The notes under the pieces were generated by a model that did not search any database, had not been told where the DNA came from, and saw only the letters and a program-made list of their open reading frames with translations. A DNA stretch of 64,000 nucleotides from Legionella moravica DSM 19234. GTDB taxonomy: Bacteria; Pseudomonadota; Gammaproteobacteria; Legionellales; Legionellaceae. Where the stretch lies: positions 1 to 64,000 of the forward strand of contig NZ_KE384001.1 in NCBI RefSeq assembly GCF_000423305.1, read 5' to 3'. Positions 17,942 to 26,313 of the stretch are shown here, piece by piece. Position numbers and translations under genes: made by a program. The first letter of the stretch is position 1, and every line of letters begins with the position of its first letter.

Positions 17942-18079
17942 TTTGCTGTGAGTTTGTTGATAGCGGTTATGAAGAATTTAAATGCTATCAGTTCCTTTTG
18001 TGAATGCACTTCAATGGTACCAATAGCAAAAATCAGGCTGAGCACAACGCTTGATATTTATTGAATTTGACTTGTCCTG

Positions 18080-21000
18080 TCACGATTGAATTGCTTGAGG
18101 CAAGCCGATAATTTTTAACATAGCCATATCGATTAAACATTTATATATAAATGCTTGATTGATAATGGGTACATTCGAATCAACGTGTTTTTTTATCATC
18201 TTATAAAATTGTGAGTTGTCCAATTTGCTTTCATGTCCAATCTCTGCGGGATGTTCCCATTTGTGGATGATCGGCAAGGGTGAATGGCGTTTTTGTATTC
18301 CTGATAACTGTTTCAAGCGAGTTAGAAACTCGCGGTACCATTCTTCATAGAATTCCAATTGATCTATTTTATAGCCGAACTCTATAACCCAATTGATGAT
18401 GACATCTAAATTAATCGATCTATTTCCTGTTGGATTTATAACACAGTAAGTCGCGTAATCAGTTCCAAAAACTAATGCATCATCTGCAATCGTGTCGGCT
18501 ATAAAGTCCACTGGCAAGCCATCAAAACATGGTTTGAAGTCCGTCTCATGTGTCACTTCGTAAAATGTTTTTGGCGCAATTCCTGTATTGATTATTCCAG
18601 CCATTAATCGAGTAAAAAAATCATCTGCATTGATTTCGCCTAAATAGGTACTGTGTGCCAGAATCATTCCACATCGAAATACATGTACAGGAAGATCAAA
18701 CGCTTCACTGAAATTTTTTAACAGTACTTCACCGGCCCATTTGCTGGTTGCATAACCTTCCGCATAACCTGTTTTGTTATAACGCATTGGCCATTGTTTG
18801 CGAATGTCCTCAGTTTCCAAAATGATAGAACGGTGGTACAAGCCCTTGGTCACCGCCACACTGGACACAAAATGGATTGGTTTTAATTTATTTTGAAGCG
18901 CAAAACGGATCACCTCTACTGTTCCCAAGACGTTAGGTTCAAATAATTGCTCATAGGATAAAGCATGATTTACCAGTGCTCCATTGTGTAAAACCAAATC
19001 AACTTCTGTTGCCAATGTATCATAAACATCATCGCTTAAACCAAAGTTAGGGGCGGTTAAATCTGCTGCATAGACAACAAGGTGATTTTGAGCCAGCTGA
19101 ATAAAACGCTCTCTTAGCGCAAATTCGCTGTGTTGAAAACTCTCAAACATTCGTTTACGGGCATGAGTGTTATTGTGAGCTCTGACGAAACAAATTAATT
19201 TCCCCTGATTAAGAGAGAGTTTTTCTAATAATGCAAGTGCTAAAAACCGTCCCAGATAACCATTGGCACCTGTCAGTAATACATTGGAAACAGGGAGGCT
19301 TTTGTCTCTTTTAGGTAATTTTTTAGCCTGTTCCATTTCATGAGAACTAAAAAATGCCGACAAGTGTAAATCACTGGCAAACAGTTTCATTTTTTCGGAT
19401 TTGGATGCGTTAATTGGGTGTATGTCTGAAAAGATAATAGCATGAGTTCTGCAACGCTCCGTTTTGCCATGACGTTTCTCATTCACATTATTGATTAAAT
19501 TTTTTATGCTGTATGCAGGATTTAAAATCAGACTAACGGGTACAGAGACAGAATAGATGTCTTTAATTGTATTCATCAATCGCACTGCATCTAACGAGTC
19601 ACCACCTAAATCAATAAAACTGGAATTACCCCACTCAATGTTTTGTGACCCAAGAACAACACACACCAGATTCTCTATACTTGAATCAGAATTTCCTAGG
19701 TTGATTAGATCTGCAAGTTGGTTTTTTTCAATGTGTTCATAGAGTTCTTCCAAAGAATGCCCATATTTCTTTTTTAAATTGTTTCTTGCTAATTTATTAC
19801 TTTCAGTAATCAATTGATTTTCTTGAGAAAAGGGTTCCAGTTCCATAATAAAATCTAATGGAACTTCATAAGATCGTATTTGTTCTAATTTGGCAATCGC
19901 ATGAATTTCCTGGAGAAGGATTTTTTTCATTTGAACTGGATTTTCAGGTAAACCCAGTTCGATGAGCTTCTCTTTTAAAAGACTGATATCGGGAACTAAA
20001 ACAGCTAACAGATAGGAACGTAGACTGCTGCCGTAGAGAAATAGTTGTTTAATTAATCTGCTGCCACCTAAAAAAATTTGTTCTAAACGTAACAAACTGA
20101 CAAACTCGCCGTTTCCTAATTTAATAATATTATTTATCCTGTCAATCAAAAACAGGTTATTAGGGGCGCGCTCTTCAACGACATCACCAGTTTTTAAATA
20201 GCCCTCGGCATCAAATAAATCAGCGGTTGCGTCCGGATTTTGATAGTAGCCAATCACAGCGCGATGGGTTTTCATGTATAATTCACCGCGTGGATAGGGT
20301 TTGTCAGTGGTGAAAAAATCAAGTTCTGGACGACTTACCAATTTATAAGCTATTACATTTTGTGGTGACGTTTGGTTATTTATTAAGATAATACCGAGTT
20401 CGGTGGAGCCATAGACATCAATCACCGGTACATCAAAAAGACGTTTTAAAAAATACATTATTTCAGGTGGCGTTGGCGCTGATGCGGTAATCGCAATAGA
20501 AAGCCGATCACCCAATATGGTGTTTTTCATTTCAGACAGGATTTCGTTCTCTATCTCTGTCCTTGGGGAAGGGTTACTGGCTTGCAAACGATTATTTACA
20601 GCAATTTGAATATTTTGATAAATCAATTCAGAAACTCGTGGGACTAGGTATAACACTGTAGGTCTTACAAGGCGTATTTCTTCAAAAAAAGTAGACATAT
20701 CTGATTTTGAAGCAAAGTAAGTAGTTCCACCCTGCATCAACGAGTTGATAACAATCATGCGCCCAAACATGTGACTTAGCGGCATAAAATTAAATACGAT
20801 TAATGGAATATCAGGAGTGTGTTTATAAAATCCGGTCTTTGTCCATAACTCCCTCCATGATTGCTCTGTAATCATGGCTCCCTTGGGTAAACCGGTACTG
20901 CCTGAAGTGTAGACCAGTGTTGCCAGATGGTTTGCGTTGTTTTGGGGAATAAATGGTTTCACGATAACGGTATGTTGTCCCCCTCGCTCCAGATCAGCTA

Positions 21001-21547
21001 ATGTCAGCAGCTCACATTGTATATTTTGATTTGCAAAATCGGCTCGAAGTGTCCGAATCTGAATGGAGTGATCTTTATCCTCTTCATGACAGTCAAGCAC
21101 AATAATACTTTGTATGGAGGGGCAATGAGGTACTGCATTACAAGCCAACTTTAATTGCTGTAAACCTGTAATCAAACATCGCATCTTGGTGTCGGTTACA
21201 ATTTTTATTAGTTCTGGCTCTTTGATATTGAATTGCAATGGAACAGAAACAGCACCGAGATAGAGGCACGAAAATTCAGCTAAAATATATTCTGGACTAC
21301 CGAATGCGCAAATACCCACAAAATCATTGGGACTTACACGATTCGAATAATTGAATCCCTTTGCGATATAAGATATCCGATCCCAGACTTGTCTAAAAGT
21401 AAGTGTTTCAAATTCAGGTAAATAATGTATTGTTTGATTTTGATTTTGGTTGGTGATTTCTGTTTTGCGATAACCAAGCGCGGGTTTATCGCCATATTTG
21501 AGACAATATTGTTCTATGAGTTCAATACAACTTAGTGAAATTTCCAT
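18080..21547 (-). CDS. Carboxylic-acid-reductase-like protein (adenylation, carrier, reductase domains)
   Basis: 1155 residues in three parts. The adenylation domain covers about 1-600, with LVYTSGSTGLPKGAM near 210, YGSTELG, and LKTGDVVEE followed by IDRINNIIKL; it is FadD-like in sequence. A carrier domain follows, with phosphopantetheine Ser in FIDLGGDSLDAV near 647. The thioester-reductase domain from about 755 has the NAD(P)-binding GANGYLGRFLALALL and the catalytic-type YATSK near 932. This order matches carboxylic acid reductases and NRPS-like reductases: acid is adenylated, loaded on the pantetheine arm and released reductively as aldehyde (or alcohol). There is no condensation domain. 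It is downstream of and codirectional with the oxidase, kinase and PLP genes but separated by 339 bases, with a possible own promoter. Confidence 0.9.
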   Translation of the reverse strand: MEISLSCIELIEQYCLKYGDKPALGYRKTEITNQNQNQTIHYLPEFETLTFRQVWDRISYIAKGFNYSNRVSPNDFVGICAFGSPEYILAEFSCLYLGAVSVPLQFNIKEPELIKIVTDTKMRCLITGLQQLKLACNAVPHCPSIQSIIVLDCHEEDKDHSIQIRTLRADFANQNIQCELLTLADLERGGQHTVIVKPFIPQNNANHLATLVYTSGSTGLPKGAMITEQSWRELWTKTGFYKHTPDIPLIVFNFMPLSHMFGRMIVINSLMQGGTTYFASKSDMSTFFEEIRLVRPTVLYLVPRVSELIYQNIQIAVNNRLQASNPSPRTEIENEILSEMKNTILGDRLSIAITASAPTPPEIMYFLKRLFDVPVIDVYGSTELGIILINNQTSPQNVIAYKLVSRPELDFFTTDKPYPRGELYMKTHRAVIGYYQNPDATADLFDAEGYLKTGDVVEERAPNNLFLIDRINNIIKLGNGEFVSLLRLEQIFLGGSRLIKQLFLYGSSLRSYLLAVLVPDISLLKEKLIELGLPENPVQMKKILLQEIHAIAKLEQIRSYEVPLDFIMELEPFSQENQLITESNKLARNNLKKKYGHSLEELYEHIEKNQLADLINLGNSDSSIENLVCVVLGSQNIEWGNSSFIDLGGDSLDAVRLMNTIKDIYSVSVPVSLILNPAYSIKNLINNVNEKRHGKTERCRTHAIIFSDIHPINASKSEKMKLFASDLHLSAFFSSHEMEQAKKLPKRDKSLPVSNVLLTGANGYLGRFLALALLEKLSLNQGKLICFVRAHNNTHARKRMFESFQHSEFALRERFIQLAQNHLVVYAADLTAPNFGLSDDVYDTLATEVDLVLHNGALVNHALSYEQLFEPNVLGTVEVIRFALQNKLKPIHFVSSVAVTKGLYHRSIILETEDIRKQWPMRYNKTGYAEGYATSKWAGEVLLKNFSEAFDLPVHVFRCGMILAHSTYLGEINADDFFTRLMAGIINTGIAPKTFYEVTHETDFKPCFDGLPVDFIADTIADDALVFGTDYATYCVINPTGNRSINLDVIINWVIEFGYKIDQLEFYEEWYREFLTRLKQLSGIQKRHSPLPIIHKWEHPAEIGHESKLDNSQFYKMIKKHVDSNVPIINQAFIYKCLIDMAMLKIIGLPQAIQS

Positions 21548-21886
21548 AAGCCTACTCTTAATCAGAACTGGCTCTGTGAGTCTTGGGAGTGAACGCTTAA
21601 ATTGAGTATAGTATTCTGTTTTTAAAATTGAAAATGCTGCCTAGGCATTGTTTATAAATCAGGTTTGTTGACAGGTTACTTGCTTCGATAACTACTGGAT
21701 CCCTCTGTCAATGCCTGTTTTGCGAGCAAATAGGCTACAACTCATAGATCCGGTGGTCAATGCCGCGGGAATTCGGATGGAATGAGAGTCATTGCGATGC
21801 CTTGGATTTCTGTGGGAATTGGGTTGATATGAGAATTGGTGCTGCATTTTGGATTATTGTGGCTTGGCTCTGTTCTCATTTTGTCG
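21548..21886. other. Intergenic region without genes
   Basis: 339 bases between the oxidase 3' end and the reductase start. I see only a possible promoter near 21605-21632. No convincing ORF, RNA or terminator with T-run is visible. Confidence 0.6.
21605..21632 (-). promoter_or_regulatory. Possible promoter of the reductase gene
   Basis: On the minus strand, TTCAAT (21627-21632) and TATACT (21605-21610) are spaced by 16 bases, about 60 bases before the start codon at 21547. Both hexamers deviate modestly from the sigma-70 consensus. Confidence 0.35.
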
Positions 21887-22993
21887 TCATTTATGAGAAG
21901 GGAAATATCTATTTGGAGATAATTTATTGACAATATCCTTCTTCGCTGAATCTGTTTGCATGATTAGATCAAACGCAAGTTGAGAAAATAATGGAGCAAG
22001 TTTATTGCCGTATCCAGCAAAACCTGTGAACCAGAATAATCCCTCTTTATTGCCATCAAAACCAATCAAGGGCAGTGTGTCTTCACTGATGGTTTTTATG
22101 CCCACCCAGGTTGTTTTTAATTTTGGAGTAGGAAATGTGACTTGCTTGAGTCTATCCAGCAGCTTTGCTACAGCCTGTCTATCGGGAAATGCAGGTGTGC
22201 GCAGAGTGGTTAATGAGGTTTTGGTAGTGTTGGAAGCCACTATAAATTCATTAGGGTGATGCACACTGGGTTTTATGAAAAAACTCATCGAATCATCCGT
22301 GATGGCAGGGATAAATTGAGCATCATCCTCTAACCCATCAAAACCAATTAACGCGCAATCTTCACGTTGTAGATGAATGTGGGGTGTGTTAAATAATTGA
22401 TTAGTCCATGGCCCTGATGCATTGATCACTATCGGGGTGTTATAGGTTGTTGATGTGGTTTCTATTTGCCAAACTTTGTTCTGAGTCTTTATGTGTACGA
22501 CGCGTTCAAAAGGGTGTAAGAAAGTATTTTTACACCTCTGAAGGGCAGTTAACAGTTCTTTTTTTATGCATTCTATTTCCAGGTCGAAATAATTTTTTTC
22601 ATAATAGAACGATTGGAATGGATGAAAATCAATTAAGCTTTTTATTGCTTCAACTGTTTTGAAATCAAAGCCATAGTCTGATAGGGCATTGGGGGAGGAT
22701 AGGGGAATGAAGTCCTTGTAGTCCCTCTCATCTACGGGCAGCAGCGAACTAATCAAACGGCCGCGTGGTTTGATGATGTCTGGATTTAAATTGGTGTAGA
22801 ATTGAAGGCACTCATGCAGATAGGGTGTAAAGAGCTCTGAAGAATAAGATAAAGAAAACCCTGCAAGTGACTGCGAGGTTGTGCCGCTAAAAAAGTCATT
22901 TTGCTCAATCAGAAGTACCTTATTGGACCCCATGCATCGATAGGCTAAGGAAAGCCCGGCAATGCCACCACCAATGATAATGATATCGTGCAT
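21887..22993 (-). CDS. FAD-dependent amine/amino-acid oxidoreductase (DAO family)
   Basis: 368 residues. The N-terminal dinucleotide-binding motif is IIIIGGGIAGLSLAYRC, with the acidic ribose-binding residue in LLIEQ. SGTTSQSLAGF occupies the place of the substrate/FAD loop in D-amino-acid oxidase and glycine oxidase-type proteins. The C-terminal FAD segment is TWVGIKTISEDTLPLIGFDG and FWFTGFAGYGNKLAP. The family oxidises amino acids or secondary amines to imines, or acts as dehydrogenase; the exact substrate is not readable. The ATG follows AAGGGAG. It is third in a tight minus-strand set, 63 bases after the kinase gene, so likely acts in the same pathway. Confidence 0.88.
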   Translation of the reverse strand: MHDIIIIGGGIAGLSLAYRCMGSNKVLLIEQNDFFSGTTSQSLAGFSLSYSSELFTPYLHECLQFYTNLNPDIIKPRGRLISSLLPVDERDYKDFIPLSSPNALSDYGFDFKTVEAIKSLIDFHPFQSFYYEKNYFDLEIECIKKELLTALQRCKNTFLHPFERVVHIKTQNKVWQIETTSTTYNTPIVINASGPWTNQLFNTPHIHLQREDCALIGFDGLEDDAQFIPAITDDSMSFFIKPSVHHPNEFIVASNTTKTSLTTLRTPAFPDRQAVAKLLDRLKQVTFPTPKLKTTWVGIKTISEDTLPLIGFDGNKEGLFWFTGFAGYGNKLAPLFSQLAFDLIMQTDSAKKDIVNKLSPNRYFPSHK

Positions 22994-23056
22994 GAGTTAC
23001 TCCCTTGTACTAATTTATCGGGTGAACAAACAGTTCGTTCAAGTTTCGGCTACTTT

Positions 23057-23932
23057 CTAAGTGTTCATCCCAAAATGGGTTCGAAACATCAAGGGTTTCA
23101 ACCCTTGTTTTATCAAGTAATTTTTAATGTAGTCCACTTTGTTTTGAAGTTCATGGTCATGAAGTGAAATATAGACTCCAGCACAAGATCCACTATGAGA
23201 ACCAATTAACCCAAAGACGATTTTATCATCCACAAGCTGTTTTAATTGTTTAACATACCGATTGGGATTGCGTTTTTGATTCATAAGGAAACTTGTTGTT
23301 GTGACGGTCCCAAATAATTGCTCATCACCATGTTCGCAGGAATAGACAAAATCTTTTAACAAATTTGCATAGTGTTCTTTTTCAGCTTTTGAATAATGAA
23401 TTGTCTTATTGTATTGAATTGTGTCGACTGTTTTGTCATCAAAAACCCCCACAATCATCATGTCAGAAATTGTGTTTTTAATAAAATAAATTGGCTCGGC
23501 GGTGTAATGGTTAAACACCAGTAATCCTGGATACAAAGTACTGTCAGATGGCTCAATTTTTGATAGGATTTGTCCACACAGTGTATTGGAATACTGCTCT
23601 CCTGCCATCAGATTTAAGGCATTAAACAGAGCAACCAGGTCACAAGTAGAACTTCCTAATCCGACCCCACGAGGTATCACGCTTTCAAAAGTAATTTTAT
23701 TTTTGATCGTGGCATGCGCCAGAGAATGGAACAACTCTAAAAAGCGTGCTTTTTTGGCTTCCAGGTTTTGATTTTCTTCAAAGAGGTCTTTGTAAATACG
23801 ACAGGTGCAATGCACCGTAATCGGGCAAGACACTAAAAAAGGGGTATTGGTTGGCAACCATCCTTGCAAAAACTCGCCGAAATGGGCGTAAGACACGCCT
23901 TCATAGTACTCGTCATTAGAGATCCTGACCAT
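23057..23932 (-). CDS. GHMP-family kinase, PduX-like (L-threonine kinase type)
   Basis: 291 residues of the GHMP small-molecule kinase fold. The phosphate-binding loop is PRGVGLGSSTCDL near 87-99, and a glycine-rich C-terminal motif is GSHSGSCAGVYIS near 255-267. The start region AHFGEFLQGWLP followed by VSCPI resembles PduX, which phosphorylates free L-threonine for cobalamin side-chain synthesis. No cobalamin gene is nearby, so the product is more likely consumed by the adjacent PLP enzyme. The ATG lies within the last codons of the PLP gene (17-base overlap) after GGGGGAT, implying translational coupling. The acceptor (threonine, serine or another alcohol) is inference. Confidence 0.85.
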   Translation of the reverse strand: MVRISNDEYYEGVSYAHFGEFLQGWLPTNTPFLVSCPITVHCTCRIYKDLFEENQNLEAKKARFLELFHSLAHATIKNKITFESVIPRGVGLGSSTCDLVALFNALNLMAGEQYSNTLCGQILSKIEPSDSTLYPGLLVFNHYTAEPIYFIKNTISDMMIVGVFDDKTVDTIQYNKTIHYSKAEKEHYANLLKDFVYSCEHGDEQLFGTVTTTSFLMNQKRNPNRYVKQLKQLVDDKIVFGLIGSHSGSCAGVYISLHDHELQNKVDYIKNYLIKQGLKPLMFRTHFGMNT

Positions 23933-25055
23933 GATACAATCCCCCAGTCAAGATCGCTACACACCTATCTCCAGGTTGAATCCATCCTTTATTTTTTAAT
24001 TTCTTAAATGCAGCCACGGTGGCGGCCGAAGTATGGCATGCATTGACGTATTTATTAGCGAGAAATTTAAAACTCTGATCTATCTCATCCTGGGTCACCA
24101 TACAAAAACAGCCTTTGGTCTCTTCCACCACCTGTTTGACATAAGGATAAGATTTTTTAGGATTACTGCGTAAAATTGCCTTGGCCAAGCCCACTGGATC
24201 TTTTGGGATATAAGACTCAATGATCTCTTCCGAACCCTCATTATAAGAGAGACACATCGGTTGACAGGTATCCTGTTGCACACAGACCATTTTGGGAATT
24301 TTCTTAATTAATCCTTGTCGATGCAGTAGTTTCACTAGGCTGTGAAAGCCAATAACGCCCATGCCACTGGAAACCGCTTGAATAAATACATCCACATCCC
24401 AATTCATTCGTAATAAACTTTCAAGGTATGAGGTCTTTAATCCCTCACGCCTAAAGGGATTAAAGAAGCCCCCCTCATAAAAAATATGTTCTTTTTTAGA
24501 AAATGCCATGCAGGCTTCATCTGCTGCTGAGAGGTTATTTTCCGCTACATGAACTGTTGCATAGGGATTCGTGAAATAGAGCCTTTGTGCATGCAGTGTT
24601 GATGCAAACACATGAATGCGCAAGGCACCCTTAACTTTATTCGCCCAATACATGTAGCTAGATCCTGTGTTGCCTGAGGAAACCAAAGTCACTTCTTTGC
24701 AACCAAGAGCAATTAAACTGGGCACAGAGATGACGCATTGTCTGTATTTTGTGCTGATACTGGGCAATACTCCTTCGTTTTTGCCATACAAGATGCTCTC
24801 GTCATCGATTAAAGGAATCAAAGGCGTTTCTGCACAATCATAAAACGAATGAAATAGAATGGGTAATATTGAATGAAACCGCCAGATCCCTGAATAACGC
24901 ATGTCGATGGAGAATTCTGTATTTGGATAGTCGCAGGCTATAAGTCCATTGCACGCTTTACACTGAAAGTTTAGGCTTAATGAATCCTCGTTACCACATT
25001 TTAAACATATAAAACGGCAGGCTGGGTTAAGTTGGACTTGTCTAATATCATTCAT
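23916..25055 (-). CDS. Threonine-synthase-like PLP enzyme with zinc ribbon
   Basis: 379 residues from the ATG at 25055, chosen for the GAGGTG ribosome binding site four bases upstream; a GTG at 25079 is the alternative. A CxxC...CxxC ribbon (C17, C20, C32, C35) precedes a fold-type II PLP domain, as in threonine synthases and cysteate synthase. The probable Schiff-base lysine is K103 in ISTKYRQ, where threonine synthase has SFKDRG. The phosphate-cup loop is SSGNTGSSY near 126-134. Such enzymes perform beta- or gamma-replacement/elimination on O-phosphorylated amino acids. Coupling with a threonine-kinase-like gene suggests the substrate is the phosphorylated product. The reaction is not established. 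Confidence 0.85.
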   Translation of the reverse strand: MNDIRQVQLNPACRFICLKCGNEDSLSLNFQCKACNGLIACDYPNTEFSIDMRYSGIWRFHSILPILFHSFYDCAETPLIPLIDDESILYGKNEGVLPSISTKYRQCVISVPSLIALGCKEVTLVSSGNTGSSYMYWANKVKGALRIHVFASTLHAQRLYFTNPYATVHVAENNLSAADEACMAFSKKEHIFYEGGFFNPFRREGLKTSYLESLLRMNWDVDVFIQAVSSGMGVIGFHSLVKLLHRQGLIKKIPKMVCVQQDTCQPMCLSYNEGSEEIIESYIPKDPVGLAKAILRSNPKKSYPYVKQVVEETKGCFCMVTQDEIDQSFKFLANKYVNACHTSAATVAAFKKLKNKGWIQPGDRCVAILTGGLYHGQDL

Positions 25056-25124
25056 TGAACACCTCGAGATCAAGTGCACTAATCATGGTTTTCTTGTAGA
25101 GAAACTGATGTTTCAAAAGGCGTA

Positions 25125-25145
25125 ATTTACAGCGTTACCGTAAAT
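25125..25145. promoter_or_regulatory. Dyad, possible operator
   Basis: ATTTAC (25125-25130) and GTAAAT (25140-25145) form a perfect inverted repeat around nine bases. It is about 70 bases upstream of the PLP gene start, a position compatible with transcription-factor control of the cluster. No regulator gene is adjacent. Confidence 0.3.
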
Positions 25146-25337
25146 CTCACGGAGCCTTTGATTCCGCCAATTTTCACCATAAAAGCATCACCAAATCAGT
25201 CGTTTAAAGTGTTTATTTCAAACATCATTAATACCATTAAACTATCCTAAGTGTTGACCAGATTGTTCATTTTTTCAAGACATGATACGGCTTTCCATCG
25301 TTGATAAAGGCGCATTTATTCAAAATTCGAGCATTTT

Positions 25338-25366
25338 TTGATGTATTATTTTTATACTATTATATT
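25338..25366 (+). promoter_or_regulatory. Probable sigma-70 promoter of the patatin gene
   Basis: TTGATG (25338-25343) and TATATT (25361-25366) with an ideal 17-base spacer, 30 bases before the start codon at 25396. Confidence 0.55.
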
Positions 25367-25395
25367 AAGGTATCTATTGAAAAAGTGACTTTTTA

Positions 25396-26271
25396 ATGAC
25401 TCAACGACTTAAAGTTGGCTTGGCACTGGGGAGCGGATCCGCTAGAGGCTGGGCGCATATTGGTGTGATCAAGGCATTAGTCCAACTGGGTGTTCGTATT
25501 GATTGTGTTGCCGGTTGTTCCATCGGCTCGCTAATCGGAGCGCTTTATGCACGTGGCACACTCGATGCATTTGAGCGCTGGGTTTTGCAACTTGACAGAA
25601 GAAAAATGAGTAAACTGATTGATTTGAATGTAATTGGGGGCGGGTTGATTTCGGGAAGTAAGTTAATGAATTTTTTTAAAGAATTTGGTCTGGATGGCAC
25701 TATAGAGGAACTTAAAATTCCATTTAGCGCAGTAGCAACAGATCTTAATACGGGTCGTGAAGTTTGGTTGAATAAGGGTTCATTGATGCCTGCGATTCGC
25801 TCTTCAATATCGTTACCCGGTTTATTTACTCCATTACGTCACGAACATCGTTGGTTGGTCGATGGTGGCTTGGTAAATCCTGTCCCTATCTCTTTATGTC
25901 GTGCAATGGGAGCAGATCTGGTCATTGCGGTAAATCTTAATCACGAATTGTTACGCCCGGATCCTAGCGTAACTGATCAGTCCGGAATGTTCTCAATTCT
26001 TAGTCTTCGCTTGGAACAGTTGTTAAAACGGATTTTGGGATACAATGAAGGCCCGGGTTATTATGATGTGTTAACCAAAAGTATTAAAATAATGCAAGAT
26101 CGAATCACTCGCGCCAGGGCTGCCGGTGATCCTGCTGATTTAACTCTAATTCCGCATTTGTCTGGTATTGCTTTACATGATTTTCATCGAGCTGAAGAAG
26201 CGATTACAGAAGGTATGTCTTGTGTATCAAGAGAAAAAATGAATATTTTACAGCTAGTTGGTCTAGACTAA
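25396..26271 (+). CDS. Patatin-like phospholipase (RssA type)
   Basis: A 291-residue patatin-domain hydrolase. The oxyanion loop is GSGSARGWAHIGVI near 12-25. The nucleophile S42 lies in GCSIGS (GxSxG) and the catalytic Asp is D156 in VDGGLVNP. The catalytic dyad is complete, so lipid acyl hydrolase activity is likely. No signal peptide is visible. The small size and sequence resemble RssA-like cytoplasmic patatins more than the large Legionella effector patatins (VipD/Vpd type). An acyl-CoA synthetase gene follows after 42 bases; the pair could release and re-activate fatty acids. Confidence 0.92.
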   Translation: MTQRLKVGLALGSGSARGWAHIGVIKALVQLGVRIDCVAGCSIGSLIGALYARGTLDAFERWVLQLDRRKMSKLIDLNVIGGGLISGSKLMNFFKEFGLDGTIEELKIPFSAVATDLNTGREVWLNKGSLMPAIRSSISLPGLFTPLRHEHRWLVDGGLVNPVPISLCRAMGADLVIAVNLNHELLRPDPSVTDQSGMFSILSLRLEQLLKRILGYNEGPGYYDVLTKSIKIMQDRITRARAAGDPADLTLIPHLSGIALHDFHRAEEAITEGMSCVSREKMNILQLVGLD

Positions 26272-26313
26272 TAGTAAAGTAATTAAAGAAACTCGATTGC
26301 TTAAGGATACGCC

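Larger units (their letters stand above)
25056..25395. other. Divergent promoter region between PLP gene and patatin gene
   Basis: 340 bases of AT-rich sequence between divergent genes. It contains a 6-bp dyad near the PLP side (25125-25145) and a good sigma-70 promoter for the patatin gene (25338-25366). No ORF of note and no RNA gene recognised. Confidence 0.6.

Noticed and set aside
23057-23932. Assignment of the GHMP kinase as a cobalamin-pathway PduX
   Set aside because: No cobalamin genes are nearby, and translational coupling to a PLP enzyme points to a different use of the phosphorylated product.
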